64,000 nt of DNA from Glycomyces sp. YM15. GTDB taxonomy: Bacteria; Actinomycetota; Actinomycetes; Mycobacteriales; Micromonosporaceae. Under the pieces are notes generated by a model. That model made no database searches and was not told where the DNA came from. It saw only the letters and a list, made by a program, of their open reading frames with translations. Both the position numbers and the translations under genes were made by a program. Shown here one piece after another: positions 59,963-64,000 of the stretch. The DNA lies in contig NZ_JAERMK010000020.1 in the NCBI RefSeq assembly GCF_016918015.1, positions 32,704-96,703 on the forward strand, read 5' to 3'. Numbering within the stretch: position 1 is the first letter of the stretch; every line of letters begins with the position of its first letter.

Positions 59963-61468
59963 TCATTCGGCCGTGATGATGTCGAGCAGGTCCTTCGCGG
60001 CCTCGCAGCGATCGAACAGCTCCCCGACATGGGCTTTGGTGCCTTTCTCAGGCTCCATCATGGGCACTCGCACGAGCGAGTCGGCGCCGACGTCGAAGAT
60101 GACGGAGTCCCAGGAGGCGGCGACGACCTCGGAGGGATAGCGGGCGAGGCAGCGGCCGCGGAAGAACGCGCGGGTGTCGCTGGGCGGCTCGGTCATCGCG
60201 TCGATGATCTCGGTGTCGGTGAGCAGGCGCTTCATCTTGCCGCGGGCGACGAGGCGGTGATAGAGGCCCTTCTCGGGGCGAACGTCGTGGTACTGCAGGT
60301 CGATGGCCTGGAGTTTCGCGGCGCCCCAGTCGAGGTTCTCGCGTTCGCGGTAGCGGTCGAGGAGCGAGAGCTTCGCGGGCCAGTCGAGCATGTCGGACAG
60401 TTCCATGGGGTCGCGGGCGAGCGCGTCGAGCACGTACGCCCACAGGTCGAGGACCTCACGGGTGTCGGGGTCGGCGTCGTCGCCGCAGTAGGCCTCGGCC
60501 TGCTCCAGGATGGACTGCTGGAGTTCGATGGCGGTGAGGCGCTTGCCGTTGCGCAGTTCGATCTTGTGCTTGAGGCTGGGGTCGTGGCTGACGGCGCGGA
60601 GTTCGGCGACGGGTTCGGCGATGCCGAGGGTGCCGTCGAAGGCGCCGGACTCGATCATGGACAGCACGATCGAGGCGGTGCCGACCTTGAGGAAGGTGGC
60701 GTGCTCGGCGAGGTTGGCGTCGCCGATGATGACGTGGAGGCGCCGGTAGCGTTCAGCGTCGGCGTGGGGTTCGTCGCGGGTGTTGATGATGGGACGCTTC
60801 AGCGTGGTCTCAAGGCCCACTTCGACCTCGAAGAAGTCGGCGCGCTGGGAGATCTGGAAGCGGTGCTCGGAGGCGTCCTGGCCGATGCCGATGCGTCCGG
60901 CGCCGCAGTAGATCTGGCGGGTGACCAGGAACGGCGTGAAGTGGGCGACGATGTCGGCGAAGGGGGTCTGGCGCGACATGAGGAAGTTCTCGTGCGCGCC
61001 GTAGGAGGCGCCCTTGTTGTCGGTGTTGTTCTTGTACAAGTTGATCGGACCGATGCCGGGCGTGTGGGCCGCGCGGAGCGCGGCCTCGGCCATGGTCATC
61101 TCGCCGGCCTTGTCGAACAGGACGATCTCACGCGGGTTGGTGACCTCGGGGGTCGAGTACTCGGGGTGCGCGTGGTCGACGTAGAGGCGTGCGCCGTTGG
61201 TGAGGATGACGTTGGCGAGCCCCGAGTCCTCATCGGCGAGGTTCTCGGCCGGGTCGTAGAGGGCACCGGTGTAGGTGAAGCCGCGCGCGTCGCGTAGGGG
61301 GGTCTCCTCCTCGTAGTCCCACCTGGCGCGGCCGCCCTTGGAGAGCTCCGGGCGGGCGGCGTAGGCGTTGACGATCTGCGAGGAAGTCACCATCGGGTTG
61401 GCGCCCGGCTGGCCCGGCACGGAGATCCCGTATTCGATCTCGGTGCCCATAATGCGGCGTACGGTCAT
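59963..61468 (-). CDS. dop: Pup deamidase/depupylase Dop
   Basis: A 501-residue homologue of PafA that converts the C-terminal Gln of Pup to Glu and also removes Pup from substrates. MGTEIEYGISVPG, Asp98 in LYVDHAHPEYSTPE, NLYKNNTDNKGASYGAHEN and [20 protein letters not shown] are the active-site blocks; the Dop-specific loop lies at about 40-80. I chose ATG 61468, seven bases after TAGGCT; the frame is open to 61573 but that part is not conserved in composition. pup follows after 111 bases. Confidence 0.97.
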   Translation of the reverse strand: MTVRRIMGTEIEYGISVPGQPGANPMVTSSQIVNAYAARPELSKGGRARWDYEEETPLRDARGFTYTGALYDPAENLADEDSGLANVILTNGARLYVDHAHPEYSTPEVTNPREIVLFDKAGEMTMAEAALRAAHTPGIGPINLYKNNTDNKGASYGAHENFLMSRQTPFADIVAHFTPFLVTRQIYCGAGRIGIGQDASEHRFQISQRADFFEVEVGLETTLKRPIINTRDEPHADAERYRRLHVIIGDANLAEHATFLKVGTASIVLSMIESGAFDGTLGIAEPVAELRAVSHDPSLKHKIELRNGKRLTAIELQQSILEQAEAYCGDDADPDTREVLDLWAYVLDALARDPMELSDMLDWPAKLSLLDRYRERENLDWGAAKLQAIDLQYHDVRPEKGLYHRLVARGKMKRLLTDTEIIDAMTEPPSDTRAFFRGRCLARYPSEVVAASWDSVIFDVGADSLVRVPMMEPEKGTKAHVGELFDRCEAAKDLLDIITAE

Positions 61469-61622
61469 GCTCTCGAGCCTAGTCCCTTCGGGCGCGGCGG
61501 CGCTCCCTCCGATCGGAGACGTTTGGTTTTCCGGGCCGCCGAGTCTCGCACCGTTGAGGTTCTGGGTCTTCATGGCGATCGGTTACCCGTCGCAGCGTGG
61601 TCTGACACGTTCGGAGGTGCGC

Positions 61623-61655
61623 CGATCGGCCGACGGGGGTGCCGCCGGCCGATCG
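61623..61655 (-). terminator. Hairpin between arc and dop
   Basis: CGATCGGCCG (61623-61632) and CGGCCGATCG (61646-61655) pair perfectly around a 13-base loop. It may end part of the arc transcript; no T-run follows. Confidence 0.5.
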
Positions 61656-61668
61656 AAGCAACGTTCTT

Positions 61669-61734
61669 ACAGGCGGTGCTTCCGGTACCATCCGCTTCGC
61701 CACAGGCGGTGCTTCCGGTACCATCCGCTTCGCT
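61669..61734. repeat. Tandem duplication, two 33-base units
   Basis: The unit ACAGGCGGTGCTTCCGGTAC plus 13 more bases occurs twice in a row (61669-61701 and 61702-61734) with one difference, and ACAGG follows again. It starts at the stop codon of arc and fills the gap towards dop. Confidence 0.85.
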
Positions 61735-63511
61735 ACAGGTACTGACCGGTGTTCGACACGGTGTCGATGCTGCGGCCGGAGTCGGGGCCCTTGCCGGAGA
61801 CGAGCGTGCGGATGTAGACGATCCGCTCGCCCTTCTTGCCGGAGATGCGGGCCCAGTCGTCGGGGTTGGTGGTGTTCGGGAGGTCCTCGTTCTCGCGGAA
61901 CTCGTCAACGGTGGAGTCGATGAGGTGGCTCAGGCGGATGCCCTTCGACTGGTGCGTCAGGAAGTCCTTGATGGCCATCTTCTTCGCCCGTGCGACGATG
62001 TTCTCGATCATCGCGCCGGAGTTGAAGTCCTTGAAGTAGAGCACTTCCTTGTCGCCGTCGGCGTAGGTGACCTCGAGGAAGCGGTTCTCATCCACTTCGG
62101 AGTACATCCGCTCGACGACCGCCTGGATCATCGACTGCACGGTGGCCTCGCGGTCCTTGTCGTGCTCGGCGAGGTCGTCGTCGTGCAGCGGCAGGGTCGT
62201 GGTGATGTACTTCGAGAAGATGTCCTTCGCCGACTCGGCGTCGGGCCGCTCGATCTTGATCTTGACGTCCAGGCGGCCGGGCCGCAGGATCGCCGGGTCG
62301 ATCATGTCCTCGCGGTTCGAGGCGCCGATGACGATGACGTTCTCGAGGCCCTCCACGCCGTCGATCTCCGACAGCAGCTGGGGGACGATGGTGTTCTCGA
62401 CGTCGGAGGACACGCCCGATCCGCGGGTGCGGAATATTGAGTCCATCTCGTCGAAGAACACGATCACGGGCATGCCTTCGCTGGCCTTCTCGCGGGCCCG
62501 CTGGAAGACCAGGCGGATGTGCCGCTCGGTCTCGCCGACGTACTTGTTGAGCAGCTCAGGGCCCTTGATGTTGAGGAAGTAGCTCCTGCCGGAGGCCTCC
62601 TCGCCGCGCATCTCGGCGACCTTCTTGGCCAGCGAGTTGGCGACGGCCTTGGCGATGAGCGTCTTGCCGCAGCCCGGCGGGCCGTACAGCAGGATGCCCT
62701 TCGGCGCTCGCAGCTCGTGCTCGCGGAAGAGGTCGGCGTGGAGGAACGGCAGCTCCACCGCGTCGCGGATCATCTCGATCTGGCCGTCGAGGCCGCCGAT
62801 GTCGTAGTAGTCGACGTCCGGGACCTCTTCGAGGACGAGTTCTTCGACCTCGCTCTTCTGGATGCGCTCGTACGCGTACCCGGCGCGCGGCTCGATCATG
62901 ACCGAGTCGCCCGCCCGCAGCGGCGAGTTGATGAGCGCGTCGGAGAGCAGCACGACCCGCTCCTCGTCGGCGTGGCTGGTCACCAGGGCGCGGTCCGGCG
63001 GACCGCCCGGGGTCTCGATGAGCTCCTTGAGCGTCACCACTTCGCCGATGCGCTCGTAGTCGAGCACCTCGACCACGTTCATGGCGTCGTTGAGCAGGAC
63101 TTCCTGGCCGCGTTCGAGCTCGTCGACGTCGATCGACGGCGCGAGCGAGACGCGGAACTTCCTTCCGGAGGTGAAGACGTCGACGGTGCCGTCCTCACGG
63201 GCCCCCAGGAACACGCCGTAACCGGACGGCGGTTGTGCGAGCCGGTCGATTTCCTCTTTCAGTGAGACGATCTGCTCGCGGGCCTCCTTCAAGGTGGCCA
63301 CGAGCCGCTCGTTCTGCTCCGACAGGCGGTCGATCTGGGATTGGGCGGCGGCGAGCCGCTCTTCCAGAATGTGCATGTGTCGGGGCGTTTCGGTGAGACG
63401 GCGTCGGGCAGCGGCCAGTTCTTCCTGGAGCTCTTCGACCTGTCCTGACAGTTCGTCGTGCTCTGAGCCCTGGCTCAGGTTCTGTCGACGGTCATCGTTG
63501 CTACGTGCCAC
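61733..63511 (-). CDS. arc: Proteasome-associated AAA+ ATPase ARC/Mpa
   Basis: A 592-residue hexameric unfoldase that feeds pupylated proteins into PrcAB. N-terminal coiled coil (residues about 20-92) that binds Pup, tandem OB domains (93-230), then the AAA domain with Walker A GPPGCGKT (277-284) and Walker [11 protein letters not shown] (349-356). The last residues are Gly-Gln-Tyr-Leu, the motif that docks into and opens the alpha ring. GTG at 63511 with GGGAGG upstream. It is divergent from the ferredoxin gene. Confidence 0.97.
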   Translation of the reverse strand: MARSNDDRRQNLSQGSEHDELSGQVEELQEELAAARRRLTETPRHMHILEERLAAAQSQIDRLSEQNERLVATLKEAREQIVSLKEEIDRLAQPPSGYGVFLGAREDGTVDVFTSGRKFRVSLAPSIDVDELERGQEVLLNDAMNVVEVLDYERIGEVVTLKELIETPGGPPDRALVTSHADEERVVLLSDALINSPLRAGDSVMIEPRAGYAYERIQKSEVEELVLEEVPDVDYYDIGGLDGQIEMIRDAVELPFLHADLFREHELRAPKGILLYGPPGCGKTLIAKAVANSLAKKVAEMRGEEASGRSYFLNIKGPELLNKYVGETERHIRLVFQRAREKASEGMPVIVFFDEMDSIFRTRGSGVSSDVENTIVPQLLSEIDGVEGLENVIVIGASNREDMIDPAILRPGRLDVKIKIERPDAESAKDIFSKYITTTLPLHDDDLAEHDKDREATVQSMIQAVVERMYSEVDENRFLEVTYADGDKEVLYFKDFNSGAMIENIVARAKKMAIKDFLTHQSKGIRLSHLIDSTVDEFRENEDLPNTTNPDDWARISGKKGERIVYIRTLVSGKGPDSGRSIDTVSNTGQYL

Positions 63512-63629
63512 GGGTCACACCTCCCGAGTGAGGGTTGTCCTACTCCAACCGTAGCTGGCTGGGGACGCCAATAGTAAGACTCGACACCGACATTGCGCCA
63601 GCTTCTTCGCGGCAATTAATCTGGGGGGC

Positions 63630-63917
63630 ATGGCTGAGGAACGTGAACTCGAGGTATCGATCGACCAGGACGCCTGTACCGGGGACGGGCTCTGCGTGCA
63701 GTACGCGCCCACGATCTTCGAGTTCGACATCGACGGTCTCGCCTACGTGAAGGATCCTAACGGTGAGCTGTTGACTACGGCCGGTTCGCAAGTCGACGTG
63801 CCCGAACACCTGCGTCTGGACATTGTGAACGCCGCCCACGACTGCCCCGGCGAGTGCATCTACGTCCGCGACCGCAAGGACAAGACCGCCGTCGCGGGCC
63901 CCGGCGCGGACGACTAG
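63630..63917 (+). CDS. Ferredoxin (3Fe-4S/4Fe-4S single-cluster type)
   Basis: A 95-residue electron carrier with DQDACTGDGLCVQYAPTIFE at the N-terminus and AAHDCPGECIYV near residue 72. The spacing, with Asp in the position of one cluster cysteine, fits the actinobacterial 3Fe-4S ferredoxins that serve P450s and other oxygenases. The ATG at 63630 follows TAATCT and seven bases; GGGGGG in between could also act as a ribosome site. A ferredoxin gene beside arc is a usual neighbour in streptomycetes. Confidence 0.93.
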   Translation: MAEERELEVSIDQDACTGDGLCVQYAPTIFEFDIDGLAYVKDPNGELLTTAGSQVDVPEHLRLDIVNAAHDCPGECIYVRDRKDKTAVAGPGADD

Positions 63918-63930
63918 CGCAGCGAGATTC

Positions 63931-63963
63931 GGGGGGGGGGGGGGGGGGCGGGGCCCCCCCCCC
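63931..63963. other. Homopolymer G/C run near the window end
   Basis: Eighteen G, one C, four G and then ten C in a row. Nothing else in the window resembles it. It may be a sequencing or assembly artefact at a contig edge, or a very stable hairpin. The sequence after it (63964-64000) should be read with caution. Confidence 0.6.
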
Positions 63964-64000
63964 ACGAGATTTTGGGCGAGTAAAAGACGGTGTAACGCCC

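Noticed and set aside
61469..61573. An upstream extension of dop by 35 residues to the ATG at 61573
   Set aside because: The extension has unlike composition and no ribosome site, while ATG 61468 follows a TAGGCT box at the usual leaderless distance and gives the typical Dop N-terminus.

Overview
The window is a stretch of a very GC-rich actinobacterial chromosome. It carries the Pup-proteasome genes (ARC/Mpa, Dop, Pup, PrcB, PrcA, PafA, PafB, PafC), RbpA, GarA, a polyprenol-phosphate mannosyltransferase next to apolipoprotein N-acyltransferase, GTG and TTG starts, and many probably leaderless transcripts. Two gene neighbourhoods known from Mycobacterium (gcvH-garA-nuclease-merR-gcvP, and helY-tatC-tatA-paf-prc-pup-dop-mpa) are kept in rearranged form. 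A Glycomycetaceae-like organism is my guess, but the sequence alone does not prove it. There is no prophage, insertion sequence, CRISPR array, rRNA or tRNA that I can see.

Layout. 1-4.7 kb: a 5'-partial view of glycine decarboxylase (gcvP) behind a single-aptamer glycine riboswitch, then a McdR-type MerR regulator, a DUF151 nuclease, the FHA protein GarA, gcvH and a CDP-alcohol phosphatidyltransferase. 5-15.3 kb: an eight-gene L-rhamnose operon on the minus strand (mutarotase, isomerase, fused aldolase/dehydrogenase, kinase, sugar-binding lipoprotein, two permeases, a DUF624-like membrane protein), divergent from a LacI-type regulator with palindromic operators between them. 15.4-18.3 kb: a GH51 arabinofuranosidase, then a DAHP synthase with what looks like an attenuator and a leader peptide holding Tyr, Trp and Phe codons. 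18.3-29.9 kb: housekeeping and unknown genes (two exonuclease III paralogues around a large membrane protein, a DUF3516 helicase, ArfB, a GH43 glycosidase, an IMPACT-family protein). 29.9-37.4 kb: regulators (LuxR, LysR, PadR), a small zinc-ribbon gene, a MurA-family enzyme, a membrane-anchored Hsp70 and RbpA. 37.4-46.1 kb: fxsA-ppm-lnt, a candidate non-coding RNA, an amidohydrolase behind an amino-acid ABC transporter, and a 5'-3' exonuclease. 46.2-63.9 kb: helY, a HAD hydrolase, tatC, tatA, pafC, pafB, DUF3866 and TIGR02569 genes, pafA, prcA, prcB, pup, dop, arc and a ferredoxin.

How it works together. The last 18 kb encodes a complete pupylation-proteasome pathway: Dop prepares Pup, PafA attaches it, ARC unfolds the target, PrcAB degrades it, and PafBC is the associated WYL-type DNA-damage regulator. 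The rhamnose operon covers uptake through to triose and lactate level, with arabinofuranosidases (GH51, GH43) nearby for plant polysaccharide use. Amino-acid supply appears to be sensed by RNA twice: glycine at gcvP, and aromatic amino acids at the DAHP synthase.

Most notable non-genic signals: the aromatic leader peptide and attenuator (18.12-18.24 kb); a dispersed palindromic element at three loci, one copy read in frame inside lnt; a promoter signature TANNNT placed 6-7 bases before the start codon at sixteen reading frames; and a promoter-to-terminator unit of about 330 nt without an ORF (40.6-40.94 kb).
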